From: Acidobacteriota bacterium
Lineage (GTDB): Bacteria; Acidobacteriota; Blastocatellia; RBC074
DNA: 5,099 bases
Assembly: GCA_017991275.1 (NCBI GenBank)
Contig: JAGNMH010000472.1
Span: forward strand, 1-5,099
Reading direction: 5' to 3'
The notes beneath the pieces are model-generated. The model saw only the letters and a program-made list of their open reading frames with translations, was not told where the DNA came from and searched no databases. The translations under genes and the position numbers were made by a program. Shown here one piece after another: positions 4,525 to 5,099 of this stretch (position 1 is the first letter of the stretch; each line of letters opens with the position of its first letter).

Positions 4525-5099
4525 CAGACAAACGAATGACGCTGGAAGAATTGCCGATGATGATGTTTCTGCCGTCTGAGTTGAAACAACTGGTGATGGA
4601 TTGTTTCGTCCCGGCCAGCTTCAGCTTCGGAGGTGACATTGTCACCGAGGGCGAAGAAACCGACGCCGTTTATGTGCTGGCCGAAGGTCGCGCGCGAATG
4701 GTCAAACGCGGCGCGAACGGCGAAGAGATTCCGCTGAACGTTTTGAAGCCCGGCGAAACCTTCGGCGCGACAGGCCTGCTCGATCCATCGGTTTTGGTGA
4801 ACGGCGGTAAACGCCAGACCACTGTTCGCGCCAGCAGCGATGTGCAAGCCTACAAACTCGATCCGTCGTTGTTTCAAGCGTTGTTGGCCAATCATCCCGA
4901 AGTCAGAAACTATTTCGACATCGAACAGCGCCATCGCCAACTGGCGAACTTCATCAAGCTTTACACGCCGCTGGCCAAGCTTCCGGCGGAAGCCTTGAAA
5001 CTGCTGACGCTGGAAGCCGAAACCGTCGCCGTCAAAGCGGGCGAAGTCCTGGTTCATCAGGGTGATGCCGTCGGGCCAATGTTTATTGTTGAAGAAGGA
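4521..5099 (+). CDS. N-terminus of a protein with tandem cyclic-nucleotide-binding domains, probably a peptidase/ABC exporter (3' end outside window)
   Basis: The frame runs open from the ATG at 4521 to the window end (193 residues). Residues about 18-135 form a CNMP-binding domain: FSFGGDIVTEGEETDAVYVL, then LKPGETFGATGLL, then KRQTTVRASSDVQAYKL. The phosphate-binding cassette has FGATGLL where FGE(I/L)-type cassettes carry glutamate; the later arginine (R98 in RQTTV) is kept. Residues 143-160 (NFIKLYTPLAKLPAEALK) begin a second domain that reaches VKAGEVLVHQGDAVGPMFIV at the edge. In HetC-like exporters such domains precede a C39 peptidase and an ABC transporter. With three GG-leader precursors and an HlyD protein next door, that is the likely remainder, but no peptidase or ABC sequence is visible. 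A regulator or other fusion remains possible. The start overlaps the upstream stop by four bases; the ribosome site is only a weak GGGGG at 4511-4515. Confidence 0.75.
   Translation, partial: MTDKRMTLEELPMMMFLPSELKQLVMDCFVPASFSFGGDIVTEGEETDAVYVLAEGRARMVKRGANGEEIPLNVLKPGETFGATGLLDPSVLVNGGKRQTTVRASSDVQAYKLDPSLFQALLANHPEVRNYFDIEQRHRQLANFIKLYTPLAKLPAEALKLLTLEAETVAVKAGEVLVHQGDAVGPMFIVEEG

Noticed and set aside
4296..5057. Minus-strand open frame of 253 residues
   Set aside because: It is antisense to the PpiC-like and CNMP-binding genes, whose frames have clear family motifs. Its protein has no recognisable domain.

Overview
The window looks like part of a peptide export and maturation locus from a Gram-negative bacterium of roughly balanced base composition. 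An Acidobacteriota-like host is my best guess. It rests on the PD40/TolB-like propeller fragment at the left edge, the double-glycine precursors with DEQ(A)EQVKGG-type leaders, and a transporter gene that opens with cyclic-nucleotide-binding domains. No marker gene is present, so this assignment is weak.

Layout. Bases 2-328 (+) are the 3' end of a beta-propeller protein. It converges on a minus-strand block read from about 3480 down to 356. In transcription order that block holds precursor 3 (3394-3191), precursor 2 (3102-2392, three near-identical 40-residue repeats), precursor 1 (2084-1695) and an HlyD-type membrane fusion protein (1588-356). A plus-strand block starts at 3568. It holds a PpiC/SurA-like protein of the peptide-maturation type, joined by a 4-base overlap to a gene cut by the window end. 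That gene begins with one complete and one partial cyclic-nucleotide-binding domain and is probably the peptidase/ABC exporter. The two blocks diverge from a regulatory region at about 3440-3545.

How the parts fit. The precursors carry leaders ending in GG with hydrophobic residues near -4, -12 and -15, as recognised by C39 peptidase domains of exporters. The HlyD protein would bridge the exporter to the outer membrane, and the PpiC-like protein would handle precursors in the cytoplasm. The most unusual parts are: (i) precursor 2, which repeats a leader-like segment ending in KGG every 40 residues and so looks like a polyprotein giving several peptides; (ii) an N-H-N-E-T motif shared by precursors 1 and 2, five copies in all; (iii) a bipartite promoter-like site, TGATAGTTTTC-N12-CGCCTTAA-N4-TGA, with identical spacing in three places, each pointing at a gene of this locus; (iv) a precursor whose predicted product ends in a dockerin-type calcium-binding loop. 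No peptide-modifying enzyme is visible, though one could lie beyond base 5099.

Non-coding stretches. Bases 2085-2391 hold one copy of the site and a large nested inverted repeat. Bases 3395-3567 hold the divergent pair of sites. Bases 1589-1694 hold a stem-loop. I see nothing notable in 329-355 or 3103-3190 apart from a weak, decayed resemblance to the site at about 3123-3140.
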